Source: Acinetobacter sp. BY419 (GTDB lineage: Bacteria; Pseudomonadota; Gammaproteobacteria; Pseudomonadales; Moraxellaceae). Taken from it: a DNA stretch of 61,198 nt. Shown here piece by piece: positions 9,472 to 17,858 of this stretch (its first letter is position 1; each line of letters begins with the position of its first letter). Position numbers and translations under genes: made by a program. Location of the stretch: positions 1 through 61,198 of the forward strand of contig NZ_JAGFXZ010000019.1 in NCBI RefSeq assembly GCF_019038395.1, given 5' to 3'. The notes beneath the pieces were generated by a model, which saw nothing but the letters and a program-made list of their open reading frames with translations, ran no database searches and was not told the DNA's origin.

Positions 9472-9777
9472 GTGGCCACTTTAATTTATGCACGTTTAAG
9501 GCGGGTTTCGGGTCGGGTGATTGATGCACTGTATCTGGCAGAGAACCTGGACTATGCCCGGCATGTGATTCAACTGGCAGAGCAGACCCAAGATCCGGAT
9601 TTGAGTCATCTGGTCAAGCGCCTGAAAAGTGTATTGAATATTGCTGAAACAGGAGAGGATTCACAAGCAGAATCTGTGAACCCGATCCATCAGGATGGAC
9701 TGATCTTGGTCGAACCGGACGAAGAAGATATCTACCGTGCACAGGTGTCACATCGGTATATTGGTGCGCTGCGTTAA
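9472..9777 (+). CDS. Small conserved-looking protein with a disturbed start
   Basis: About 101 aa from GTG 9472; the product is not recognised. The sequence is charged, likely helical, without signal peptide or membrane segment, and ends in VSHRYIGALR. The start is odd. No ribosome site precedes GTG 9472, and the frame is open back to the TAG at 9436-9438. A good one (GAGGGA) precedes ATG 9432, but that frame reads only nine codons (MLDNQVTQP) to a TGA at 9459-9461. A +1 shift at CCA-TGA-C would join it to DAFSVATLIYARLRR in this frame. Either a one-base indel or sequencing error, or a programmed frameshift, or an unusual GTG start would explain this. Confidence 0.6.
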   Translation: MATLIYARLRRVSGRVIDALYLAENLDYARHVIQLAEQTQDPDLSHLVKRLKSVLNIAETGEDSQAESVNPIHQDGLILVEPDEEDIYRAQVSHRYIGALR

Positions 9778-9968
9778 CGCTGTGCTATGGGTGTGAATGT
9801 GCCAGACTGAAGCACCCGTCTGTTTTGCACTTAAAATCAGCAGGATGCAAATTGGGTTAAATTATCTTATTGAAAAAATACATAGGAATTTCAATTTCTA
9901 TTTTTATTATCCAGCTGGTTTTTATACAAGTGGCCCTGCTGCCAACTATTAAGACTCGCCAATCTCTG

Positions 9969-9974
9969 TATAAT
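9969..9974 (+). promoter_or_regulatory. Probable -10 box of the pyrB operon
   Basis: A perfect TATAAT sits 30 bases before the pyrB ATG. No good -35 box is visible at 16-18 bases upstream. The expected leader is about 20 nt, too short for an attenuator of the E. coli pyrBI kind. The 226 bases between 9778 and 10003 hold no gene. Confidence 0.5.
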
Positions 9975-10003
9975 ATGTTGACTTAACGCATAAGGAATCT
10001 CTC

Positions 10004-11020
10004 ATGCACTTGGCGGCATTGCATACACCGAGCCAGATTCAACTCAATAAAGAAGGTAATCTAAAACACTTCTTGACCATCGAAGGTCTTTCCAAAGAAA
10101 CTCTTACAAAAATATTGGACACAGCGCAGTCCTTTTTTAATGACCAAAATCAGCTCATCACCAATAATTTGCTGGAAGGCAAAACGGTCATGAACCTGTT
10201 CTTCGAAAACTCTACCCGTACCCGCACCACCTTTGAAGCCGCTGCCAAGCGTCTTTCTGCCAACGTTCTCAATATTGATATTGCCCGTTCAAGTACTTCT
10301 AAAGGTGAAACCCTGCGTGACACGTTATGGAATCTGGAAGCCATGGCGGCCGATATTTTCGTGGTACGTCATTCATCTTCAGGGGCAGCACATTTTATTG
10401 CCAAGGATGTCTGTCCAACGGTGGCAATTATTAATGCCGGTGATGGGCGTCATGCGCATCCGACTCAAGCGATGCTGGACATGCTTACTATTCGCCGGGA
10501 AACCAATAAAAAATTTGAAGAGATGTCCATTGCCATTATTGGTGATATCAAACATTCGCGTGTCGCGCGTTCAGATGTGGCCGCCTTGCAAACATTAGGC
10601 TGCAAAGATATCCGGGTGGTTGCACCGAATACTTTACTGCCATTGGGCTTTGAAGAATATGGCGATGACGTTCGTCTATTTAACAATATGGAAGACGGCA
10701 TCAAAGATTGCGACGTGATTATTACGCTGCGTATTCAAAATGAGCGTATTGATTCTCCAGCACTTGCATCGCAAGCCGAATTTTACAAAATGTATGGCTT
10801 GAATAAGGAACGTCTGGCCATGGCCAAACCGGATTGTATCGTAATGCATCCGGGACCAATGAACCGTGGAGTTGAAATCGACTCCAGTATTGCCGATGGT
10901 CCGCAATCTGTGATTTTGAAGCAGGTGACCAATGGCATTGCAGTGCGTATGGCGGTGTTGGCTCTATCGATGCAGGGCCAACTTCAGGAACAGGGTTTGA
11001 TTGAAGCGATTTCGGGTTAA
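10004..11020 (+). CDS. pyrB: Aspartate carbamoyltransferase catalytic subunit
   Basis: A 338-aa ATCase that condenses carbamoyl phosphate with aspartate, the first committed step of pyrimidine synthesis. The carbamoyl-phosphate loop is in [16 protein letters not shown], and the later HPTQAMLDM and [11 protein letters not shown] motifs are intact. The length, with an N-terminal extension, fits the Pseudomonas-type class A enzyme that needs a PyrC' partner rather than PyrI. The next gene, 10 bases downstream, is exactly that partner. AAGGAAT precedes the ATG. Confidence 0.96.
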   Translation: MHLAALHTPSQIQLNKEGNLKHFLTIEGLSKETLTKILDTAQSFFNDQNQLITNNLLEGKTVMNLFFENSTRTRTTFEAAAKRLSANVLNIDIARSSTSKGETLRDTLWNLEAMAADIFVVRHSSSGAAHFIAKDVCPTVAIINAGDGRHAHPTQAMLDMLTIRRETNKKFEEMSIAIIGDIKHSRVARSDVAALQTLGCKDIRVVAPNTLLPLGFEEYGDDVRLFNNMEDGIKDCDVIITLRIQNERIDSPALASQAEFYKMYGLNKERLAMAKPDCIVMHPGPMNRGVEIDSSIADGPQSVILKQVTNGIAVRMAVLALSMQGQLQEQGLIEAISG

Positions 11021-11030
11021 GGAATAAGTC

Positions 11031-12266
11031 ATGACTATTGTAAAAATTGAAAATGTCCGTGTTCTTGATCCGATCCAAAACACTGATTCTATCCAGACCG
11101 TGTATCTGGAAAATGGCAAATTCGTTACGGAAACGTCTCAAGTCTCTGAAACCATTGATGGTCAAGGCAAATGGTTAATGCCTACCATGGTCGATCTGTG
11201 CGCGCGTTTACGTGAACCAGGCCAGCAGCAACACGGCACACTCAAGTCAGAAGGCAAGGCGGCACGTGAAAATGGTATTTTACACGTGTTCACTCCACCA
11301 GATTCAAAGCCGATCGTACAAGACAATGGCGCCCTGATTCATGGTCTGGTTGAAAAAGCCATGCTGGATGGTGGTATCTATCTGGAAGTGATTGGCGCAC
11401 AAACTCAGGGATTGAAAGGCAATCAGCCTGCAAACATGGCCGGTTTGAAAAAAGGTGGTTGTACTGCTGTGTCCAATGCCAACGCGCCTTTTGCCAATGA
11501 TGACGTGGTACTGCGTACCCTGGAATATGCTGCAGGTTTAAACCTGACCGTGGTGTTCTATGCAGAAGAACCGCAAATTGCTAAAGACGGCTGTGTGCAT
11601 GAAGGCTTTATTGCTTCACGTCAGGGCTTGCCAATGATTCCCGCACTGGCTGAAACCGTGGCGATTGCCAAATACCTGTTGATGGTTGAAGTGACCAAGG
11701 TGAGTGCGCATTTTGGTCTCTTGTCTTGCGGCGCTTCGGTGGAGTTGATCCGGATTGCCAAGGAAAAAGGCTTGCCGGTGACCTGTGATGTGGCAATGCA
11801 TCAGTTACACCTGACCGATGCCTTGATTGATGGTTTTAATTCACTGGCACATGTACGTCCACCATTGCGTGCGGAACAAGATAAAGAACTGCTGCGCCAA
11901 GGCGTAAAATCTGGTGTGATTGATGCGATTTGTACCCATCATGAACCGCTAAGCAGCTCTGCTAAAATGGCGCCATTTGCAGAAACGCAGCCAGGCTTTA
12001 CTGCTTTTGATACCTATGTGCCTTTTGGTCTACAATTGATTCGTGAAGGATTATTAAGTCCATTGGAATGGGTAGAAAAAGTGACTCTGGCTCCGGCACG
12101 TGTTGCACAAATGGCAGAGCGCTGGGTTAATGAAGCAGGCTGGGTGCTTGTAGATCCAGAACTGGAATGGACCTTAAGCAAAGAAAGCATCGTGTCGCAA
12201 GGTAAAAATACCCCCTTAATTAATCAAAAAGTGCTAGGTAAAGTTGTCAGAACCTATATCGCTTAA
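11031..12266 (+). CDS. pyrX: Inactive dihydroorotase-like subunit PyrC' (PyrX)
   Basis: A 411-aa amidohydrolase-fold protein homologous to dihydroorotase but stripped of its zinc site. The DxHxH metal motif reads DLCARLREPG, so both His are gone. The later PHHL motif reads MHQL, and the catalytic TDHAPH reads THHEPL. In Pseudomonas such PyrC' proteins form a dodecamer with PyrB and are needed for ATCase assembly, not for catalysis. Its position 10 bases after pyrB fits that role. A true PyrC must lie elsewhere in the genome. A terminator follows at 12283. Confidence 0.9.
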   Translation: MTIVKIENVRVLDPIQNTDSIQTVYLENGKFVTETSQVSETIDGQGKWLMPTMVDLCARLREPGQQQHGTLKSEGKAARENGILHVFTPPDSKPIVQDNGALIHGLVEKAMLDGGIYLEVIGAQTQGLKGNQPANMAGLKKGGCTAVSNANAPFANDDVVLRTLEYAAGLNLTVVFYAEEPQIAKDGCVHEGFIASRQGLPMIPALAETVAIAKYLLMVEVTKVSAHFGLLSCGASVELIRIAKEKGLPVTCDVAMHQLHLTDALIDGFNSLAHVRPPLRAEQDKELLRQGVKSGVIDAICTHHEPLSSSAKMAPFAETQPGFTAFDTYVPFGLQLIREGLLSPLEWVEKVTLAPARVAQMAERWVNEAGWVLVDPELEWTLSKESIVSQGKNTPLINQKVLGKVVRTYIA

Positions 12267-12282
12267 ATGATACAACTTTCAT

Positions 12283-12306
12283 AAAAGTCAGCTTCGGCTG
12301 ACTTTT
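12283..12306 (+). terminator. Terminator of the pyrB-pyrC' operon
   Basis: AAAAGTCAGC and GCTGACTTTT pair around a TTCG tetraloop, followed by more T. It starts 17 bases after the pyrC' stop. Confidence 0.9.
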
Positions 12307-12448
12307 TTATTTCTGTAAATTCTGTTTCTGTAAAATGAGTACTCAATAAAAATAGTGAAACGTTATGATATTCATACAATTATTTACATTTTCAAAAAAT
12401 AGGGATCGTTACACTGGTTAAATATTAAACATTAGAAAAATCAAAATA

Positions 12449-13945
12449 ATGGTGACTATTATGCATATAGACTTTATGGAACGCTTAAAAAGCGATGTTA
12501 CAGCGATTGTGCTTCAAGGTGAAACCGAGCATTTATTTGCCAAAGATCAAGCTCTGGCTCAATTCTATCCGGTATTTTTAAGTATATTGCGTGCCCGGCC
12601 GGCCTGGATTGATAATCTTAGCCAGCAACTCAATCCCAAAATCCATGAATTATTCAATGCAAATCCGGCATTAAAGCAAGAGTTTCTGGATCAACTTGAT
12701 CAGAGCGCGCCGCAAGAAGAAATAGAACAGACCCTGAATCGGTCAATTGTACCGACCATGAGTTTTTTACAGACTGAAGCAGGTGCTTCAAGTCCAGAAG
12801 CCATTAGCCACTTGCTGGAAACCCATGCCGATTCGATCCAGCGCGCATTACCTGTCTGGGCTGGACCTATTCTCGCAGCGCTTGGTGTTTCACCATTGGC
12901 TGGGCACAGTTTAAATCAGGAACCTGTGCTCGAACCAGAACCCGTCATTGTGGTTCAGGAAGAGAGAAAAAAAGGTTTTTTATGGCCATTTATTATTTTT
13001 CTGATCCTGGCGGCTTTGATCCTGTTTTTCGTTCGTAGCTGTATGCAGGAGGATGCTGAAGATTCGGCAAACACTCAGGCGACCAGTGAAGTTGCCACAG
13101 CCCAACCCGCCTCTTTACAATTGAGTACCGGCAATAATGGTGAAATTATAAGTTGCCAGATAGGGCTGGATAATCCGCAATATATGGAAATTCTGCAAAA
13201 CGAGATTAAACAGATCTTTAACTATAATATTGGTTGCGGTGCGTTGAGCAGTGACGTTTATCATTCAGAATTTGTTGATCAGGATACGATTCCATCGGTT
13301 TTGAAAGCAATTCAAGGAATGCCAAATGTGTCACTTGACTGGGTTGGTAATCAGGTTTTAGTGCGTGCAGCAACGAATGCAGAAGCCGAGCGTCTGGCAG
13401 CACAAATTCGCAGTCTGGCGAAAAATGTCACAGTCGTTACCCAACAACCTCTAAATAGTAATGAAGTGATTAATACTGCCAATAACGAAGCAGAACAAGC
13501 CTTGGCCGGTATCAAGACGGATAATGTGAAAGCGCTGGATGTAGCGACTGCACTGAATTTACAGATCATCAATTTTGATACGGCATCTAGCGAAGTTCCA
13601 GAGGTAAATAAATTGGTGCTGGATCAGGCCGCTGCACTATTGCAACAAGCGCCTTATGTCATTCTGAAAGTCAAAGGGCATGCCGATGCTCAAGGCAGCG
13701 AAGCAGCGAATCAGGTACTGTCTGAACAGCGTGCCCAAGCGGTGACCAGCTACCTTGTTGAACAAGGGGTCGATCCTGCACAATTACAGGCAGTTGGAAT
13801 GGGTGAGGCTCAACCAGTTGAACCCAATGCGACGCCTGACGGACAGTTTCAGAACCGACGTGTAACATTTGAAGTGGTAAATACTGAAACTGGTACTGTG
13901 CGTGAAGTCGATAGTGACGGCGTGGTTGAAAAGAAAGTAAACTAA
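12449..13945 (+). CDS. Inner-membrane-anchored OmpA-family protein
   Basis: A 498-aa protein with a 170-residue cytosolic-looking N-terminus, one membrane helix at about 173-195 (FLWPFIIFLILAALILFFV), a periplasmic region with a BON-like stretch (about 230-330), and a C-terminal OmpA peptidoglycan-binding domain (about 370-480) with GHADAQGSEAANQVLSEQR and QNRRVTFEV. There is no cleavable signal and no beta-barrel, so it is not a porin. It probably ties the inner membrane to the cell wall, in the manner of MotB or ArfA-like proteins, but the job of the N-terminal region is unknown. A second ATG at 12461 is an alternative start. It is monocistronic. Confidence 0.82.
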   Translation: MVTIMHIDFMERLKSDVTAIVLQGETEHLFAKDQALAQFYPVFLSILRARPAWIDNLSQQLNPKIHELFNANPALKQEFLDQLDQSAPQEEIEQTLNRSIVPTMSFLQTEAGASSPEAISHLLETHADSIQRALPVWAGPILAALGVSPLAGHSLNQEPVLEPEPVIVVQEERKKGFLWPFIIFLILAALILFFVRSCMQEDAEDSANTQATSEVATAQPASLQLSTGNNGEIISCQIGLDNPQYMEILQNEIKQIFNYNIGCGALSSDVYHSEFVDQDTIPSVLKAIQGMPNVSLDWVGNQVLVRAATNAEAERLAAQIRSLAKNVTVVTQQPLNSNEVINTANNEAEQALAGIKTDNVKALDVATALNLQIINFDTASSEVPEVNKLVLDQAAALLQQAPYVILKVKGHADAQGSEAANQVLSEQRAQAVTSYLVEQGVDPAQLQAVGMGEAQPVEPNATPDGQFQNRRVTFEVVNTETGTVREVDSDGVVEKKVN

Positions 13946-13960
13946 GCTGACTGTTAAATT

Positions 13961-13988
13961 AAAAAAGGACGAATCTTCGTCCTTTTTT
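13961..13988. terminator. Bidirectional terminator between OmpA-family gene and atoE
   Basis: AAAAAAGGACGAA and TTCGTCCTTTTTT flank a 2-base centre. It serves convergent genes. Confidence 0.88.
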
Positions 13989-14000
13989 ATTTGTATCAAT

Positions 14001-15416
14001 TTAAGAAAATACTGGTGGGCTATAGGTTAAGGTTCGTCCCAGGAACCAGAGCAGGAACAGCACCAGTGGGATATGGAAAACCAGTTGGGTCACGGTAAAA
14101 CCAATCACATCTTTGGCTTTTAGCTTTAAGATGCCCAGCATCGGCAGCATAAAGAAAGGATTAATCAGATTGGGGAGGGCTTCTGCTGCATTATAAATCT
14201 GTATCGACCAGCCTAGGTGTACTTTCAGATCATGCGCAGCCTGCATCACATAAGGTGCTTCAATAATCCATTTACCGCCGCCGGAAGGTATGAAGAAACC
14301 CAGGATTGCCGAATATAAGCCCATCACAATGGCAAAGGTTTCTTTCGAGGCAATCGAAACGAAAAATTCAGCAATATAATGTGACAACGACAGATCGGCA
14401 GAGTTCAGCGCATTGGTCATCATAAAGGCAATACTGCCATATAGCGGAAACTGGATCAGTACGCCTGAAATAGCCGGTACAGCCTTGGATACCGCATTCA
14501 GGAAATTTCGTGGTGTACCGTGTAAGGCCACGCCTAAAATGAGGAAGATAAAGTTATAGGTATTTAAACTGGAAATGGCCAGAATCGGATTGCTTTTGGA
14601 AAACTCATTAAACATCCAGACTGCACCCAGAATCACAATCATAATGCTTAAGATCGGTGAATTTTCCAGCCAGTCACCTGGTCGTTTTTCGGTAGGTACT
14701 TCCGGTTTTTCTTCTTCAATCTGAATTGGAAAGTGTTCAATGGTTTTAATAGCTGAACCTTTGGGTGCTGACCAGTAGGCAATCGCGATAGAAGCCACAA
14801 TCAGCACCGCAGTCATGATCATAGACTGTGGCAGAAAAATAGTTTCGGTAAAGGGAATTACCCCGGTCAGATTATAAATCGGTTCAGGCAGACTGGATTT
14901 ATTGGCCTGTAACTGTGCGGCAGAGGAACTGATGCCCAGTGCCCAGGTGGCGCCCATCCCGATAATCGCTGCTGCTGCGGCAGCACGGTAATCCATGTTG
15001 AGTTCTTTACGTTGTGCCAGGGCAATCACTAGAAGTGCAGTCAGTACGGTACTCATGGCCCAGTTAATCAGGGAAATTAACAGGCTGACTGTAGCGACCA
15101 GCACAATCGCACCACGTCCTGAATGCGGCAGGCGCGCCATTTTCTGAATCAGAAGTTGAATCGGTTTGGACACCGAGACCACATAACCGACCACAATCAG
15201 CATGCACATCTGCAAGGTAAAGGGAATCAGGCTCCAGAATCCATCACCAAAGGAAATCGCGACATCCTGTGCCGGTGCACCGATTCCGATTGCTGCAATT
15301 GCAACAATGATGACGCCCAGTAGGGCAAAAATATAAGAATCAGGGAACCATTTTTCTGACCAGTCGCTGACGCGTAAGGCGAAGCGCTGCAAGATATTTT
15401 GTTGAGTTTGCATCAT
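14001..15416 (-). CDS. atoE: Short-chain fatty acid transporter AtoE
   Basis: A 471-aa integral membrane protein with about a dozen hydrophobic segments and the family hallmark FFIPSGGGKWIIEAPYVMQAA. AtoE proteins take up short-chain acids such as acetoacetate and butyrate. It is the last gene of the minus-strand cluster, right after scoA-scoB, which would activate imported acetoacetate. A hairpin at 15477-15506 lies between scoB and atoE, so atoE may be transcribed at a lower level or from its own promoter. Confidence 0.9.
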   Translation of the reverse strand: MMQTQQNILQRFALRVSDWSEKWFPDSYIFALLGVIIVAIAAIGIGAPAQDVAISFGDGFWSLIPFTLQMCMLIVVGYVVSVSKPIQLLIQKMARLPHSGRGAIVLVATVSLLISLINWAMSTVLTALLVIALAQRKELNMDYRAAAAAAIIGMGATWALGISSSAAQLQANKSSLPEPIYNLTGVIPFTETIFLPQSMIMTAVLIVASIAIAYWSAPKGSAIKTIEHFPIQIEEEKPEVPTEKRPGDWLENSPILSIMIVILGAVWMFNEFSKSNPILAISSLNTYNFIFLILGVALHGTPRNFLNAVSKAVPAISGVLIQFPLYGSIAFMMTNALNSADLSLSHYIAEFFVSIASKETFAIVMGLYSAILGFFIPSGGGKWIIEAPYVMQAAHDLKVHLGWSIQIYNAAEALPNLINPFFMLPMLGILKLKAKDVIGFTVTQLVFHIPLVLFLLWFLGRTLTYSPPVFS

Positions 15417-15476
15417 TAAAATCCATTTATTCTGCTTTTATTGTTTTTGAGATGAAGCATCGATAAGCTAAAAAGT

Positions 15477-15506
15477 AGCCCTTAAAACGCTTGGTTTTTA
15501 AGGGCT
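15477..15506 (-). terminator. Hairpin between scoB and atoE
   Basis: AGCCCTTAAAA (15477-15487) pairs with TTTTAAGGGCT (15496-15506). On the minus strand it is followed by ACTTTTTAG, a weak T-run, so it may be a partial terminator or processing site within the operon. Confidence 0.5.
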
Positions 15507-15513
15507 GGTTGGA

Positions 15514-16152
15514 TTAAGCCGCGTTACGGAGTAATGCTACGCCTGTGACTTTCTGGATTTCCTCAAAACTGACATCGGGTGCCAGCTCAATCAGCCGAAT
15601 CCCGTCAGAAGTGACATCTAGTACTCCCAGATCAGTAATAATGCGGTTGACCACTGCCTGGCCGGTCAGCGGCAGGCTACACTGCGGGACAATTTTAGCT
15701 GTGCCATCTTTAGCGCAATGTTCCATCAAGACCACGACTTTCTGCACGCCGGCGACCAGATCCATGGCACCGCCCATACCTTTGACTTTTTTACCCGGAA
15801 TCATCCAGTTGGCCAGATCGCCATTTTCAGACACTTCCATGGCACCCAGAATGGCGATATTGACATGACCGCCACGGATCATGGCAAATGAGTCGGCACT
15901 GGAAAAGAAAGAAGCGCCTTTACGGGCAGTTACGGTCTGTTTGCCGGCATTAATCAGGTCGGCATCAACGGTTTCCGCAGTCGGAAATTCGCCAATACCG
16001 AGCAAGCCATTTTCGGACTGCAACCAGACGTTGATGTTCTCTGGAATGTAGTTAGCAACCAGCGTTGGCAGGCCAATGCCCAAATTGACATAGAAACCAT
16101 CTTCAAGCTCTTGTGCGGCGCGCTGCGCCATTTGATTACGTGTCCAAGCCAT
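15514..16152 (-). CDS. scoB: 3-oxoacid CoA-transferase subunit B
   Basis: A 212-aa beta subunit of succinyl-CoA:acetoacetate (3-oxoacid) CoA-transferase. It carries the SENGLLG motif with the catalytic glutamate that forms the CoA thioester, and the early GIGLPTLV motif. I chose ATG 16152 ([12 protein letters not shown]), which follows GGAGG and starts 2 bases after the scoA stop; an upstream TTG would add two residues. With ScoA it moves CoA from succinyl-CoA to acetoacetate, the end product of the leucine route encoded upstream. Confidence 0.92.
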   Translation of the reverse strand: MAWTRNQMAQRAAQELEDGFYVNLGIGLPTLVANYIPENINVWLQSENGLLGIGEFPTAETVDADLINAGKQTVTARKGASFFSSADSFAMIRGGHVNIAILGAMEVSENGDLANWMIPGKKVKGMGGAMDLVAGVQKVVVLMEHCAKDGTAKIVPQCSLPLTGQAVVNRIITDLGVLDVTSDGIRLIELAPDVSFEEIQKVTGVALLRNAA

Positions 16153-16154
16153 GA

Positions 16155-16859
16155 TCAAGCCTCCGCCTTTAAGGTCATTTGTTCAATACGTTTTTCCGGT
16201 TGGGTATTTAAGACAATTCGATTCACATAAATACCGGGTAGGTGAATTTCATCGGGATCCAGTTCACCAATCTCGACAATTTCTTCTACTTCCACAACGG
16301 TGACTTTGCCGGCCATGGCACATACTGGATTAAAGTTCTGCGCAGTTTTGCGGAAAATCAGATTGCCGGCTTTATCGGCTTTATAAGCTTTGACTAAGGC
16401 GACATCGGCAGTAAGGGATTCTTCTAAAATATATTCTTTGCCATTAAACGCACGAACATCTTTCCCATCAGCAATGACGGTTCCTACACCAGTCGCAGTA
16501 TAAAATGCTGGAATACCTGCGCCGCCAGCACGTAGTTTTTCAGCCAAAGTCCCTTGTGGAGTCAGTTCGACTTCCAGTTCACCATTTAAATATTGACGTT
16601 CGAATTCTTTATTTTCACCCACATAAGAGGAAATCATTTTTTTAATCTGTTTGCTTTCCAGCAATAGCCCCAGGCCAAAACCATCAACGCCGGCATTGTT
16701 GGAAATACAGGTTAGTTGCTTAGCGCCTGTTTTTTTTAAAGCTGCGATCAAAGCTTCCGGAATACCGCATAAGCCAAAACCGCCCACCGCAAGGGTATGT
16801 CCATCTTGCACAATACCGTTTAAGGCAGCTTGAGCGCTGTCATAGACCTTGTTTGACAT
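16155..16859 (-). CDS. scoA: 3-oxoacid CoA-transferase subunit A
   Basis: A 234-aa alpha subunit with the CoA-transferase family 1 signatures [10 protein letters not shown] near the N-terminus and FYTATGVGT in the middle. AGAGGTGACAAG lies before the ATG. The partner scoB follows 2 bases after its stop. A 95-base gap to mvaB contains GCTTGAG/CTCAAGC arms without a T-run, so the operon probably continues through. Together with the upstream genes it closes the path from leucine to acetoacetyl-CoA. Confidence 0.92.
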   Translation of the reverse strand: MSNKVYDSAQAALNGIVQDGHTLAVGGFGLCGIPEALIAALKKTGAKQLTCISNNAGVDGFGLGLLLESKQIKKMISSYVGENKEFERQYLNGELEVELTPQGTLAEKLRAGGAGIPAFYTATGVGTVIADGKDVRAFNGKEYILEESLTADVALVKAYKADKAGNLIFRKTAQNFNPVCAMAGKVTVVEVEEIVEIGELDPDEIHLPGIYVNRIVLNTQPEKRIEQMTLKAEA

Positions 16860-16955
16860 CTTGTCACCTCTATTTTTTTATGTATCGCAGAGCTGAGCTG
16901 CGTGTTATATATCCCTATGGTGCTTGAGTCGATTTTGCTCAAGCAGGCTTATTTT

Positions 16956-17858
16956 TTAAGCACCGATTGTTTGCCAATAGGCATTGGCATAATTAGATGG
17001 ATTACTGCGCTCTAAGACTGCGCCAATATTACGGCTGGCCTGCATTAAGGCATCCAGTTGAATACCAGTTTCATAGCCCATTTTCGACAGCAGATAATAC
17101 AAATCTTCAGTCGAGACATTGCCTGAAGCGCCTTTGGCATAAGGACAGCCCCCGAGACCAGCAATCGATGAATCAAATATGCGAATGCCTTGTAGCAGTG
17201 ACTGGTAAATATTGGCGATGGCCATGCCATAGGTATTATGGAAATGACCTGCCAAGACTTTGGCATCTATCTGATCCAAGCAAGCATCCCAAACTTTTTG
17301 CACCCGATCCGGCGTTGCTGTACCAATAGTTTCGCCCAACGACACTTCATAGCAGCCCATATCCAGTAAACGCTGGGTGACTTTTAACACCTGCTGCGGA
17401 TCAATTGCACCTTCATAAGGGCAGTCCACCATACACGAGACATAACCCCGAACTCGAACCTTATGGGCTTTGGCGGCTGCCATCACATCGGCAAACTTCT
17501 CAAAGCTTTCATCAATTGAACAGTTGATGTTTTTTTTGGTAAAGCTTTCAGAAGCTGCGGTAAAAACAGCAACTTCTTTGCAACCCACCGCCAAAGCGGC
17601 TTCAAAACCTTTTAAGTTGGGTGTTAACAAACTGAATTGGATATTTGGATCTTGGGGCAAGCTGGCAAACAAGGCATCACTGTCGGCCATTTGCGGTACC
17701 CATTTGGCCGAGACACAGGAGCCGACTTCAATCGCCTGTAAGCCGGTTTTCATCAGGTCCAGAATCAGATTTTTTCGATCATCTAGAGTTAAAGGTGTTT
17801 TTTCATTTTGCAGGCCATCCCGTGGCCCGACTTCTACAATTTTGACGAAATCAGTCAT
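16956..17858 (-). CDS. mvaB: Hydroxymethylglutaryl-CoA lyase
   Basis: A 300-aa TIM-barrel lyase that splits HMG-CoA into acetyl-CoA and acetoacetate. It starts with the DRE-type metal motif VEVGPRDGLQNE and has the lyase signature with the catalytic Cys in GLGGCPYAKGASGN. Its ATG overlaps the mccA stop by 4 bases (ATGA), a sign of translational coupling. It is the last step of the leucine catabolic route (liuE in Pseudomonas). Confidence 0.94.
   Translation of the reverse strand: MTDFVKIVEVGPRDGLQNEKTPLTLDDRKNLILDLMKTGLQAIEVGSCVSAKWVPQMADSDALFASLPQDPNIQFSLLTPNLKGFEAALAVGCKEVAVFTAASESFTKKNINCSIDESFEKFADVMAAAKAHKVRVRGYVSCMVDCPYEGAIDPQQVLKVTQRLLDMGCYEVSLGETIGTATPDRVQKVWDACLDQIDAKVLAGHFHNTYGMAIANIYQSLLQGIRIFDSSIAGLGGCPYAKGASGNVSTEDLYYLLSKMGYETGIQLDALMQASRNIGAVLERSNPSNYANAYWQTIGA

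Noticed and set aside
16862..16955. A terminator between mvaB and scoA
   Set aside because: GCTTGAG/CTCAAGC arms are present but no T-run follows, so the operon probably reads through.
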